Positions 53,702-62,368 are shown, counted from the first letter of the stretch. The stretch: 64,000 nt of DNA from Gordonia bronchialis DSM 43247 (GCF_000024785.1 NC_013441.1:3968001-4032000); one strand, 5' to 3'. Numbers and translations are program-made. The notes: generated from the sequence alone by a model not told the origin.

Positions 53702-53837
53702 ATCGCCGATGCCGCATTCACGCCGTATGTTGAGAGTCGGTTCGGTCGACGCCGGACCTGAGTGTCCGGCGATGCGCATCAGTCGCGCGACATCATCGTC
53801 GGGGTCTGGCGTCCGAGGAGCACACGTGAGGAGCGGT

Positions 53838-55274
53838 ATGGCCGAGGCGTCCGGCGGTCGCCACAGAGCACCCGACCCACCGGGTGGCCTTGAGCCCGTG
53901 TATTCAGCCGCGGGTGATTCCGGGCGGTGGCGGGTGCCCGTGTCTGGCGAGAGATCCCCACGCCATGCCCGCCGCGAAGGGACGACGACCGCCTGGGCGG
54001 CCGGCCGACACGATGAGCCGCGTGCGACCGCAGCCTCCGACGCGGTGACCCGCTCGTTCCCGTCGTCCCCCATCGATGAGCGCCCCACCGGACCGGCCGA
54101 CCCTGGACACGTTCCGTCGCCGTACCCCCCGCCCGCGTACCCCCCGTCGCCCTACCCAGACCATGCCGGTCAGCCGGACGGGTGGGTCGAGCACACCCCG
54201 ATTCCTGTCGTCGACCATCCGGCGCACACAGAACGAATCCCGCCTCGCGGTGTCGCCGTCCCGGCAACACCGGCGATCGAGGTCTCGGGACTTCGCAAGG
54301 TCTTCGGCGACCACGTGGCCGTCGACGACGTCAGCTTCACCGTCGACAAAGGGTCCATCTTCGGCCTGCTCGGACCGAATGGCGCGGGCAAGACGACAAC
54401 AGTGAACATGCTGTGCACGCTCCTGCGTCCCGACGCCGGTACCGCCTTGGTCAACGGGCACGACGTGGTCCACGACGCGGCGGCCGTTCGGCGGTCCATC
54501 ATGCTGACGGGCCAGTTCGCTGCACTGGATGAAGCACTGACCGGCCGTGAGAACCTCGTCCTGTTCGGTCGGCTGCTCGGGCTGGGCAAAGCGGCGGCGG
54601 GTCGCCGAGCCGATGAGCTCCTCGAGTCCTTCGGACTCACCGACGCGGCATCGCGTCGGGTCCGCGAGTACTCCGGAGGCATGCGCAGGCGAATAGACAT
54701 CGCGTGCGGATTGGTCACCGCGCCGCAGGTCGTGTTCTTGGACGAACCCACGACCGGACTCGACCCCCGAAGTCGGCAGGAGGTGTGGCGGCTCGTCGAG
54801 AGTCTGCGCGAGCAGGGCGTGACCACGCTGCTGACCACGCAGTACCTCGAAGAGGCCGATGTCCTCAGCGATCGCATCGTCGTCATCGATCAGGGCCGGG
54901 TCATCGCCAACGGCACCGCCGCCGAGTTGAAGGCGAGTATCGGCACCGCGTTCTACGAGGTCACTCCGAGCGATCCCGACGATGTGGTCCGGGTTCGCGA
55001 TGTACTCGCCGATCTCGGCGCACGAATGGCCGAATCACCGGATGACCCCGATTCACCCGCAACCGGACTGTCCATCAGTGTGCCTGCGCCCGACGGCGCC
55101 AACGCACTGGTCGAAATCGTGCGCCGCACAACCGACGCACGACTGGAACTCTCCGATGTCGCTCTCCGGACACCGACATTGGACGAGGTCTTCCTCGCCC
55201 TGACCGCGCCCAACGGCAGCGCGTCGCGGGAGGAGACCGGCGCGGCACCCCCGATCCGAGTGGATGCCCTGTGA
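53838..55274 (+). CDS. DrrA-type ABC exporter, ATP-binding subunit
   Basis: ATPase of a DrrABC-like exporter. It has Walker A GPNGAGKTTT near 54,372, signature SGGMRRRID near 54,670, Walker B VVFLDEPTTGLD near 54,729 and the switch-His position replaced by Gln (LLTTQYLEEAD), as is typical of this DrrA family. The nucleotide-binding domain begins near 54,274; before it lies a long Pro-rich, low-complexity N-terminus (PSPYPPPAYPPSPYP), unusual for the family. I chose the ATG at 53,838 because GAGGAG is four bases upstream. An in-frame start at 53,709 and internal GTGs nearer the domain remain possible. The stop overlaps the permease start (GTGA). Likely exports the NRPS product, by position. 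Confidence 0.88.
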   Translation: MAEASGGRHRAPDPPGGLEPVYSAAGDSGRWRVPVSGERSPRHARREGTTTAWAAGRHDEPRATAASDAVTRSFPSSPIDERPTGPADPGHVPSPYPPPAYPPSPYPDHAGQPDGWVEHTPIPVVDHPAHTERIPPRGVAVPATPAIEVSGLRKVFGDHVAVDDVSFTVDKGSIFGLLGPNGAGKTTTVNMLCTLLRPDAGTALVNGHDVVHDAAAVRRSIMLTGQFAALDEALTGRENLVLFGRLLGLGKAAAGRRADELLESFGLTDAASRRVREYSGGMRRRIDIACGLVTAPQVVFLDEPTTGLDPRSRQEVWRLVESLREQGVTTLLTTQYLEEADVLSDRIVVIDQGRVIANGTAAELKASIGTAFYEVTPSDPDDVVRVRDVLADLGARMAESPDDPDSPATGLSISVPAPDGANALVEIVRRTTDARLELSDVALRTPTLDEVFLALTAPNGSASREETGAAPPIRVDAL

Positions 55275-56062
55275 CCACAGAGCATCTGCTCGACGCACCG
55301 CACATCACCTCCCGTCAACAATGGTGGGCACTGACCGCCCGCGGCCTCGGCAGTCTGCTGCGAAGCGGTGAGGTGATTCTCGCGCTGATCGCACCGGCAT
55401 TCCTGGCGGTGTGTTTCTACCTGCCGCTCCGCTCGATCATGAATCAGTACCCGGGGATGAACTATGCGCAGTTCCTGATGCCGATCATCACCCTGCAGTC
55501 GATTTCCTTCGTCGCGTCGTCGGCGGCGATGCGCTCGTCGTTTGATCGAGCGCACGGCATCAACACCCGCTTCCGCACCATGCCGATGCACATCAGCATT
55601 CCCGCACTTGCCCGAATCAGTACCAGCCTGGTCCTTCTCGCGATCGCGCTGTGCTGTGCGACTGCGGTGTGCCTCGTGATCGGCTGGCGCCCGCAGGGAG
55701 GCGTGTCGGGCACCGTGGGCCTCTATGCCATCGCGGTGGCCGTGGGAGCGGCGGTCGCGCTCATCGCCGACGGCATCGGCCTGCTCGCGAGCAGCCCGGA
55801 GGCCACCAGCCAGGCGTTGGCCCTGCCCGTCCTGATCCTGGGCATGCTGTCCACCGGTTTCGTTCCCGAGAGTCAGTTTCCCGATTGGATCGCGCCCTTC
55901 GCGCGCAACCAGCCGGTCTCGCAGTTCGCGAATGCGATGCGGGCCTTCAACGAGAACACCGCGACACCCAGCGTGATCCTGCCCGCGGTGTGGTGGTTTA
56001 TCGGTCTGTTCGTCCTGGGTGCGGTGCTGCTCTATCTGGGCATGAGGAAGGCGCAGCGATGA
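55271..56062 (+). CDS. ABC-2 type exporter permease 1 (DrrB-like)
   Basis: 263-aa integral membrane protein starting with GTG inside the GTGA overlap with the ATPase stop. The sequence shows about six hydrophobic segments (for example VILALIAPAFLAVCFYL near the N-terminus and FIGLFVLGAVLLYLGM at the end) and the ABC-2 pattern of a TGFVPESQFPDWI-type loop before the last membrane segments. It forms a transporter with the ATPase and the second permease. The ATGA overlap with the next gene implies co-translation. Confidence 0.88.
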   Translation: MTTEHLLDAPHITSRQQWWALTARGLGSLLRSGEVILALIAPAFLAVCFYLPLRSIMNQYPGMNYAQFLMPIITLQSISFVASSAAMRSSFDRAHGINTRFRTMPMHISIPALARISTSLVLLAIALCCATAVCLVIGWRPQGGVSGTVGLYAIAVAVGAAVALIADGIGLLASSPEATSQALALPVLILGMLSTGFVPESQFPDWIAPFARNQPVSQFANAMRAFNENTATPSVILPAVWWFIGLFVLGAVLLYLGMRKAQR

Positions 56063-56943
56063 CGTCGATCCACGCGAGCGCACCGACACCGTCACCGGTC
56101 CGCCGCACGCCGACGCGAGCGGCCGCCGCCGCACCGCCTCCCCCACCGGACACCGCTCTGCCCGAGGGCTCACCCAAGTCGTGGTACACGCAATCCCTGG
56201 TCCTCGCGCGTCGGCAGTTGGTGGTGTTGCTGCGCGACCGGGCGACCGTTCTGCAGATCCTGCTGATTCCCGCGCTCACCATGATCATGTTCAAGGTGGT
56301 CCTCGGCGATGCCGTGGGTAAGGCAACTGGCCAGGACAGCGCGTACGGCACCGTTCCCCTGGTCATCCTCGTGAGCGCCATGTTCGGTTCGATCGCAGCA
56401 GGTGTGCGGCTTAACCTGGAACGCGGCACCGGGCTGTTGGGACGCCTTTATGTCCTGCCGATCAACCGCGGCGCAGACCTGACCTCGCGGATCATCTGCG
56501 AGATCGCCCGCGTCACGCTGACCACGGCCATCCTGCTGGCGGCGGGAACCCTGATCGGCTTCCGCTTCACACAGGGGCCGCTGGCGGTGCTCGGTATCCT
56601 CGGCGTTGCTTTGCTGTTCGGTATCGCCTTCTCGATCTTCGTGCTGGCATTGGCGGTCAACGCCCGTCCGACCGCGCCGATCGTCCCGCTGCTCTCCCTC
56701 ATCTCGAGCCTGTTGATGTTCTTCAACTCCGGCTTCAGCCCGCTCGACGCCTACCCGACCTGGCTGCAGCCGATCGTCGAGCACCAGCCGATGACACCGG
56801 CGATCGAGGTGATGCGTTCCTTTGCTGCGGGGGGTCCGATCACGGCTGACCTCATCGCCGTGTTCGCCTGGGCGGCCGGATTGATCATCTTGTTCACCTA
56901 CCCCGCACTACGGGGCTACCGGAAAGCTGCGACCAGCCGCTGA
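56059..56943 (+). CDS. ABC-2 type exporter permease 2 (DrrC-like)
   Basis: 294-aa permease starting at the ATG of an ATGA overlap with permease 1. The frame is open further upstream to 55,651, but that part lies inside permease 1 and is a shadow. A Pro/Ala-rich cytoplasmic N-terminus of about 45 residues precedes the first membrane segment (ATVLQILLIPALTMIMF). Later segments include LAVLGILGVALLFGIAFSIFV in two parts, and a FFNSGFSPLDAYPTWLQ loop typical of DrrB/DrrC permeases. Last gene of the exporter operon; substrate inferred from the neighbouring NRPS genes. Confidence 0.87.
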   Translation: MTSIHASAPTPSPVRRTPTRAAAAAPPPPPDTALPEGSPKSWYTQSLVLARRQLVVLLRDRATVLQILLIPALTMIMFKVVLGDAVGKATGQDSAYGTVPLVILVSAMFGSIAAGVRLNLERGTGLLGRLYVLPINRGADLTSRIICEIARVTLTTAILLAAGTLIGFRFTQGPLAVLGILGVALLFGIAFSIFVLALAVNARPTAPIVPLLSLISSLLMFFNSGFSPLDAYPTWLQPIVEHQPMTPAIEVMRSFAAGGPITADLIAVFAWAAGLIILFTYPALRGYRKAATSR

Positions 56944-57074
56944 CTCAGACAGTGTCCGCTGGACGCGGCCGGCCCGCTGTCGCCAACTGACCAAACACCG
57001 CCCAAGGTCAATTCCTATGGCACTCTGATCGCCATGAGGCGAGGTTGGTTACCACAAGACGGGAGCTGAGTGTG

Positions 57075-57914
57075 ATGAGCGGTCTGACGGTGGTGATTCC
57101 GGTCTACAACGAACAGGACACCATAGGCCAATGTCTGGAACGACTGATGTGCCAGACAATGCCGGTCGATGAGGTCATCATTGTTGACAACAACTCCACG
57201 GATGACACAGTCGCGGTTGCGAAAGCATTCGCTGATCGCATGCCGTTGCGGGTTCTCGAAGAGACTCGTCAGGGTGTCGGCTGGGCACGGCGGACCGGCT
57301 TCGACCACGCCAACAACCAGTTCATCGCGAGAATCGACGCCGATACGCGAGTTGATGTCGACTGGAATGCTGCGATCACCAAGTACATGCGGGACCATCC
57401 TGATGTGGCTGCCATCGCCGGCCACAGTGGGTTCTACGATGTGCCGCTGGAGAACTGGTTCCGCTCCAAGCGTCACGGCCGCCGCGACAACCCGCCACGC
57501 AAGGCCCGGGCCCTCGGCGGTGCAAATATGGTGATTCGGCATGACGCATGGCTTCTGGCGCAGGACCGCCTACTGGACCAGCCCGGCACGCACGAAGACC
57601 TCGACCTCTATTTCGCAATACAGGATTCCGGTGGATCCGTCGACGAGGTGCCGTCCGTTCAGGCCGAAATGTCGCCCCGACGTCTCCTGGTCAGCCCGTG
57701 GGGTAACCGCGCGTACCGCCAAGCGGCGTTCACGACGTTTCGTGGCCATGGCCGATCCCGGGAAGCGCGGATGCTGCGGTTGCTGGACCCCGTCTTGTAC
57801 ACCCAGCTGACGATCGCCTGGATCGTGCTCAAACCGTTCGACCCGGACACCCGACGTTGGCGGCCTGCACGATTGTGGACCGTCACCAGTCGTGACTCGC
57901 CTCTATCCGCATGA
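57075..57914 (+). CDS. GT2-family glycosyltransferase
   Basis: 279-aa GT-A-fold glycosyltransferase. It opens with the nucleotide-sugar binding motif VVIPVYNEQDT, then VDNNSTDDT, the metal-binding DADTRVD motif near residue 87 and a HEDLDLYF segment that fits the catalytic/acceptor Asp-Glu region. No transmembrane helix is obvious. I chose ATG 57,075 because GGGAG lies nine bases upstream; a TTG at 57,045 and a GTG at 57,072 are also in frame. It sits 130 bp after the exporter genes. It could glycosylate the NRPS product or a cell-wall lipid; the sequence alone does not say. Confidence 0.82.
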   Translation: MSGLTVVIPVYNEQDTIGQCLERLMCQTMPVDEVIIVDNNSTDDTVAVAKAFADRMPLRVLEETRQGVGWARRTGFDHANNQFIARIDADTRVDVDWNAAITKYMRDHPDVAAIAGHSGFYDVPLENWFRSKRHGRRDNPPRKARALGGANMVIRHDAWLLAQDRLLDQPGTHEDLDLYFAIQDSGGSVDEVPSVQAEMSPRRLLVSPWGNRAYRQAAFTTFRGHGRSREARMLRLLDPVLYTQLTIAWIVLKPFDPDTRRWRPARLWTVTSRDSPLSA

Positions 57915-57986
57915 GGCAGTGTCTGGCCCGACAACGGTTTTCGTTCTGGGTGAGGCACTTTCGACCGTCGTGAGTCTCGCCACGGG

Positions 57987-57992
57987 TAGTCT
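57987..57992 (+). promoter_or_regulatory. -10 element of a probably leaderless transcript
   Basis: TAGTCT followed by six bases and then the GTG start at 57,999. This TANNNT-to-start spacing is what leaderless actinobacterial genes show, and no Shine-Dalgarno sequence is present. Confidence 0.5.
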
Positions 57993-57998
57993 AAACCC

Positions 57999-58358
57999 GT
58001 GCCCACAGACAAGACCGGAGCCGAAGCCGACGTCACCCACAACCCCGACGAGCAGCGCTACGAGATCAGCGTCGGCGGCCGTCTCGCCGGTTTCACCGAA
58101 TACCGCGACCGCACCGGTGACGACGCCGTGGAACGCGTCTTCTTCCACACCGAGGTCGCCGAGGAGTTCGGCGGTCGCGGGCTGGGCACGATCCTCGTCC
58201 GCGAGGCCCTCGACGCCGCCCGTGCCGCGGGCCTCACGATCGTCGGGGTCTGCCCGCTGGTTGCCGCGTTCCAGAAGAAGAACCCCGACTATGTGCCGTC
58301 GACACATGCGGTGACCCCGGAGATCCTGTCCTGGCTCAGAGGCGAAGTCCGCTCGTAG
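57999..58358 (+). CDS. small GNAT-family N-acetyltransferase-like protein
   Basis: 119-aa protein of the short YjdJ/GCN5-like acetyltransferase type. It has the acetyl-CoA loop EEFGGRGLGTILVREAL (R/Q-x-x-G-x-G/A form) in the middle and a C-terminal CPLVAAFQKKNPDY segment characteristic of this compact family. The start is GTG and appears leaderless. It converges with the MbtH gene, with 27 bp between the stop codons. Probably a housekeeping gene unrelated to peptide synthesis; substrate unknown. Confidence 0.85.
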   Translation: MPTDKTGAEADVTHNPDEQRYEISVGGRLAGFTEYRDRTGDDAVERVFFHTEVAEEFGGRGLGTILVREALDAARAAGLTIVGVCPLVAAFQKKNPDYVPSTHAVTPEILSWLRGEVRS

Positions 58359-58363
58359 CCCAT

Positions 58364-58380
58364 CCTTCACTGCGGGAAGG
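58364..58380. terminator. weak hairpin between convergent genes
   Basis: CCTTC and GAAGG flank seven bases in the 27-bp gap between the GNAT stop and the MbtH stop. The stem is only five base pairs and has no T-run, so a terminator role is tentative. Confidence 0.2.
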
Positions 58381-58385
58381 CCGCG

Positions 58386-58607
58386 TCATCGGCGGCCGTC
58401 CGAGGTCATCGCCTCGATCAGGCTCGCCGGTCGCAGATCGGTCCAGTTCTCTTCCACATAGGCGAGGCAGGCGGCACGGGTATCCTCGCCGAACACCGTT
58501 GACCACCCGGCCGGCACAGGCGCGAAGACCGGCCACAGCGAATGCTGGTTCTCATGGTTCACCAGCACGTAGAACCTACCGTTGTCGTCGTCGAACGGGT
58601 TGGTCAT
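58386..58607 (-). CDS. MbtH-like NRPS chaperone
   Basis: 73-aa MbtH-family protein. It starts [15 protein letters not shown] and has the family hallmarks [19 protein letters not shown] and a late [11 protein letters not shown] segment. Such proteins bind A domains and help them fold and activate. Its ATG overlaps the stop of the TE-bearing NRPS gene (ATGA), with AAGGA about eight bases upstream, so the two are co-translated. It is the only MbtH gene in the window and could serve the large synthetase in trans. Confidence 0.94.
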   Translation of the reverse strand: MTNPFDDDNGRFYVLVNHENQHSLWPVFAPVPAGWSTVFGEDTRAACLAYVEENWTDLRPASLIEAMTSDGRR

Positions 58608-60373
58608 CTCTGATCCTTTCCTCGTGATCCTCTGTTGTGTTCGTGCGCGGCGAGCGCGGCCCCGATCTCGGGACCGATCACCTCGAGCGCACGTTCCTCG
58701 GCCATCCCCAGGTGGGTGGCGTCGACATCGACATTCCGGACCCCGCCGTCCACGACCGCCTCCCAGCCGCGCGCGATCCGGCCGGGCTCCGATTTGTCGC
58801 GGGTGGCCGTGAACACGACCATCGGCACCGACAGACCAGTACGTGGATCGTGATCGGCCACGATCTGTGCGGCGTGCTCGAAGCTGTTCATCACACGCGC
58901 CACCTCATCGGCGCCGAGCAATCCGGTGGCGGCGATCTGCTCGCGCACCACTTCTGCGACCTCTTCGGGGCCGGAGGCGACCACGTCGGGTCCCAGGTCG
59001 AAGAGATCGCGCCAGCCGGCCAGAGCGTCGGCGGCCACCTGACCTCCGGGGTGAATCCGGCCGGCCTCCAGGTCGGCAGCACCCGGGGACGCATCCATCA
59101 CTCCGACGAAGCCGACCTCTTCCCCTGCTGCCTCCAGCCGGACGGCCATCTCGTGGATGACGTATCCGCCGAGCGACCAGCCGAGCAGGTGGTAGGGGCC
59201 GTGTGGCCTGACCCGCCGGATCTCCGAAAGATACCGCTGGGCAAGCTCTTCGACGCTACCCGCCTGCTCGTCGCCGGACACCACGTAGGGGTCCTGCAGG
59301 CCGTATACCGGGCGGTCGGGCAGGTATCTGACGAGACCGCCGTAGAACCAGGCCAGACCGCCGGCCGGATGGACGCAGAACAGCGGTGCGCGACGGCCCT
59401 CGGAACGTAGGGTCAGCAGCACATCACGCCGCGCACTGTGGGCTGTGCTGTCAGCGGCCAGGAGACCGGCCAACCCGCGTACCGTGGGCTCGCGGAACAC
59501 CCACGACACCTGCATGTCGGGGTGATGTGGGCGTAGGTGTGCGAGCACCTGGGTCGCCGCCAGCGAATTGCCGCCGATCTCGAAGAACGATGACGTGACC
59601 GACACCCGCTCCAGACCGAGGACGTCACCGAAGGCCTTTGTCACTCGCGCCTCGAGCTCCGTTGCCGGGGAACGGTATTCAGCGGCCTCCACGACGGGTT
59701 CGGGTAGCCGGCGCCGATCCAGTTTGCCCACCGGTGTCAGCGGCAGAGCATCCAGAACGGTGATGGTCTCCGGCACCAGATGTGCGGGCAGCCGAGACGC
59801 GAGCCATATCCGCAGCTCGCCGACCTCGACACAATGGTCGGGATCGACGACCACATAGGCCGCGAGTGAACTTGTCATCCCGGCCCCGACGGCGATCACC
59901 GCGGCCGCGTCGACCGACGCGTTCTCGACCAACGCCGCCTCGATTTCGCCGGGTTCGATGCGGAGACCACGAACCTTGATCTGGTCGTCTTCGCGGCCCT
60001 CGTACTCGATATGAGCTCCGCCTTCATCGTCGGGCCACCACCGCACCACGTCACCCGTGCGATACATGCGGTCACCCTCATGACCGAACACGCCCGCGAC
60101 GAAACGCGAACCGGTGAGGCCTGGGCGGTCCAGATACCCGCGCGACAACGCCGGTCCGCTCACATACAACTCGCCCGGCACGCCGGCGGGCACGGGGTGC
60201 AGCCGCTCGTCGAGCACCATCAGTCGCACCCCGCTCACCGGCGAGCCCAGGCGGACCCGGTCGCCGGGCATCAGCGCGTTGCCGATAGTGACACCGATGG
60301 TGGTCTCGGTGGGGCCGTACAGATTTCGGACCGAAGTGTGCGGCGCCCAGGTATCGACCACAGCCCGGCCCAC
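58604..60373 (-). CDS. terminal NRPS piece: A (C-terminal half) - T - TE, 5' part broken
   Basis: 589-codon frame that begins in the middle of an A domain ([11 protein letters not shown] near residue 17), continues through the A-domain C-terminus (GKLDRRRLP), a T domain ([11 protein letters not shown] near 59,570) and a type I thioesterase. TE motifs are [10 protein letters not shown], the nucleophile GWSLGG near 59,180, the Asp in VMDASPG about 30 residues later and the His in DATHLGM. The TE and T domains look intact, so release activity may survive. Upstream coding sequence (to 60,640) is present only in another frame because of one extra base at 60,430-60,431. With that base removed the pocket reads DALFAGLIGK, similar to modules 4 and 7. 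Confidence 0.85.
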   Translation of the reverse strand: MGRAVVDTWAPHTSVRNLYGPTETTIGVTIGNALMPGDRVRLGSPVSGVRLMVLDERLHPVPAGVPGELYVSGPALSRGYLDRPGLTGSRFVAGVFGHEGDRMYRTGDVVRWWPDDEGGAHIEYEGREDDQIKVRGLRIEPGEIEAALVENASVDAAAVIAVGAGMTSSLAAYVVVDPDHCVEVGELRIWLASRLPAHLVPETITVLDALPLTPVGKLDRRRLPEPVVEAAEYRSPATELEARVTKAFGDVLGLERVSVTSSFFEIGGNSLAATQVLAHLRPHHPDMQVSWVFREPTVRGLAGLLAADSTAHSARRDVLLTLRSEGRRAPLFCVHPAGGLAWFYGGLVRYLPDRPVYGLQDPYVVSGDEQAGSVEELAQRYLSEIRRVRPHGPYHLLGWSLGGYVIHEMAVRLEAAGEEVGFVGVMDASPGAADLEAGRIHPGGQVAADALAGWRDLFDLGPDVVASGPEEVAEVVREQIAATGLLGADEVARVMNSFEHAAQIVADHDPRTGLSVPMVVFTATRDKSEPGRIARGWEAVVDGGVRNVDVDATHLGMAEERALEVIGPEIGAALAAHEHNRGSRGKDQR

Positions 60374-60640
60374 GGGCTCGCCGCCGACCGCCAGCGAACG
60401 CAGGGACGGCAGCTTCGACGGGTCGAGCGTTGGCCAGCACCGACGGTGTCAGGAAGGTGTGGGTGACTCGTTGCCGGGCCATGAACTCGGCCAGCGGCGG
60501 ACCGCCCAGCGCTTCGGCGGGTCGGTACACCACCGTCCCCCCGTTGGTCGTCGCCAACAGGTACTCGAGAACCGAGGCGTCGAAACTCGGCGACGCGAAT
60601 CCCAGTACCACCGGCGCATCCCCGGCTTCCAACCGCACCG
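60374..60640 (-). pseudogene. frameshifted upstream part of the same A domain
   Basis: The minus strand reads [19 protein letters not shown] and then [12 protein letters not shown], standard A4-A5 sequence. It then shifts frame at 60,430-60,431, where a T pair (A pair on the coding strand) carries one base too many. Removing one base gives TLDPSKLPSLRSLAVGGEP and joins the frame of the A-T-TE gene. At 60,640 the A-domain sequence stops abruptly at an inversion junction. Confidence 0.75.
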
Positions 60641-61622
60641 GACTATCCGCAGGAACGGGTGGCGAATATGGTCGCCGACTCCGGTGCGATCCTCGGATTG
60701 TGCGTTGGTGAGTCCGGCGCGTTGCCCGACAACGGTTTCCGCTGGGTCCCCATCGATGCACCGGAGTTCGTCGCCGGCATCGCCCGACGGCCGCAGGCGG
60801 TCCCGGACACCGGGCCGGTCCGTCCGGACAACGTCGCCTACGTCATCTACACCTCCGGGTCGACGGGACGTCCCAAGGGGGTCAGTGTCTCCCACAATGG
60901 TCTCGCCGATTTCGCCGCCTCCCAATTTCTCTTCGACCCCATGGGGGTCGAGGTGTCGGTCCGTGACGTCTTCGAGCATCCGTCGGTGCGCGGGCTGGTC
61001 GATGCGGTAGGTGACCGCGCCGGAACGTCGATGGCACTGTCTCCGGTGGTCCCTCGCCCCGAACGGATTCCGCTGTCACCGGCGCAGCAACGTATCTGGT
61101 TCATCAACCACTTCGACCCGTCCTCGGGCACCTACAACGTGCCGATGGTGCTTAGGTTGTCCGGAGCGCTCGAGGTGAGCGCGCTGCGGGCTGCGGTGAT
61201 CGATGTGGTGATGCGCCACGAGATCCTGCGCACCAGATTCCCGGCGCCGGACGGCATTCCCGTACAGATCGTCGATGATGCCGATCTGGTCGACCGCCGA
61301 CTCGACTGGGCCGTCGTCGGTTCCGACGAGGAACTCGGTGGCGCGGTCAGCGAGGGATTCGACCTCGCCCGTCGGTGGCCGATCCGGGTGCGGATCCGAC
61401 GCATCGAGGCCGACGACCATCTCCTCGCGGTGGTGATCCATCACATCGCGACCGACGGGGAATCGCTGCGGCCGCTACTGGCCGACCTGGCGGCAGCCTA
61501 TGATGCGCGTCGCCGTGGTAGGAAGCCGGACTTCGCGCCGCTCGCGGTACAGTTCGCCGACTTCGCGCTCTGGCAGCGTGCCGTCCTCGGCGAACCCGAC
61601 GATCCCGCGTCGGTTCTCGGCG
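60641..61622 (+). pseudogene. chimeric NRPS fragment: A-domain middle fused to T-end and C-start
   Basis: Open frame on the opposite strand to the A-T-TE gene. From 60,641 it reads the middle of an A domain (DYPQERVANMVADSG, then [18 protein letters not shown]). Near 60,930 it jumps directly into the end of a T domain (GVEVSVRDVFEHPSVRGL), skipping half an A domain and the carrier serine. It then runs into an L-accepting C domain (HHIATDGES near 61,450) that breaks off near 61,622 after GEPDDPASVLGG. No functional enzyme is possible. It could be a recombination product or an assembly chimera. Confidence 0.75.
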
Positions 61623-61787
61623 GTACGCCGAACTCGACCGGGAGTCCGGTCGGCTAGCACACTGGCTCGTCGAGCGTGGCATCGGTCCGGAATCGTTGGT
61701 GGCGTTGGCCATCGGACGATCGGTGCGGTTGTCCGTCGCCATCTGGGCGGTGGCCAAGACAGGGGCGGGCTACGTCCCGATCGATCC
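61623..61787 (+). pseudogene. NRPS A-domain N-terminal fragment
   Basis: A third fragment, in a different frame from the preceding one: RYAELDRESGRLAHWLVERG, then [20 protein letters not shown] and GAGYVPIDP. This is the beginning of an A domain up to the A2 region. It stops exactly where the fragment at 60,641 would continue (DYPQERV). Confidence 0.7.
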
Positions 61788-62201
61788 CCCTTCGGTCAGG
61801 CGACCGTGCGGCTGGTGGTGGAGACCCGTGGTGGCGGCGACGCACAGAACATGTGGGGTCCCTTCGGGGGGCCGGCCTGGCGTGCGCATGACCCGGTCCT
61901 CAACGCGCAAAGACTGCGCGGTATCGCGCTGTATATCGCGAACGCCGGTGGTCTGCCCGGGGCCCATGACACGCCGCGATATGTGCGCGATCCATCGACG
62001 CTTGCCGACCAGATCGTTGTCGGCGGGGGTATAGAGGTGGGGACCATGGCGTGTACCGTGCAGCTACTCGACCGTCTCGGGCGACTGCGCATCCCCGCCA
62101 CCGTTGATCTGCCGCCCACCGGAACGCATTCGTGGCGGTATTGGCAGGACCAGTTGCGTCGGTCATGGCCGGTCTTCGCCAAGGCCCTGGCCGGACGCTG
62201 A
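61788..62201 (+). pseudogene. 3' fragment of an antigen-85-type mycolyltransferase / esterase
   Basis: The last 137 or so codons of a mycolyltransferase-family protein. MWGPFGGPAWRAHDP and RGIALYIANAGGLPG match the conserved region after the nucleophile. PTGTHSWRYWQDQLRRSWP contains the catalytic His in the family's GTHSW motif, ahead of the natural C-terminus. The signal peptide and the nucleophilic serine region are missing, replaced by NRPS sequence at about 61,788. Intact enzymes transfer mycolic acids in the cell envelope. It indicates a mycolate-producing host. Confidence 0.7.
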
Positions 62202-62368
62202 TCTGCCGGGCACGCGGGGCCATCCAACGCCGAAGACCCCAGACGGATGTGCCGTGGGGACCACTAAGCTGACTGTCATGTGCCGACCTGAAGCCGCACC
62301 TCACCGATCCCACGACGGTCGGCCCCACGACCTTCGCCCCCACAACTCTCGCCACGGGCGGCTCTGAC

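Noticed and set aside
53612..54088. Minus-strand open frame of 158 codons between NRPS subunit A and the exporter, possible regulator
   Set aside because: No helix-turn-helix or other motif, Arg/Pro-rich composition, no ribosome site. Probably an antisense shadow of the exporter ATPase leader.
55651..56058. Upstream extension of the second permease
   Set aside because: The extension lies inside permease 1 in another frame and encodes Arg-rich sequence. The ATGA overlap at 56,059 is the natural start.
56944..57074. Terminator after the exporter operon
   Set aside because: Only 4-bp stems (such as GTCC-GCT-GGAC) and no T-run; too weak to call.
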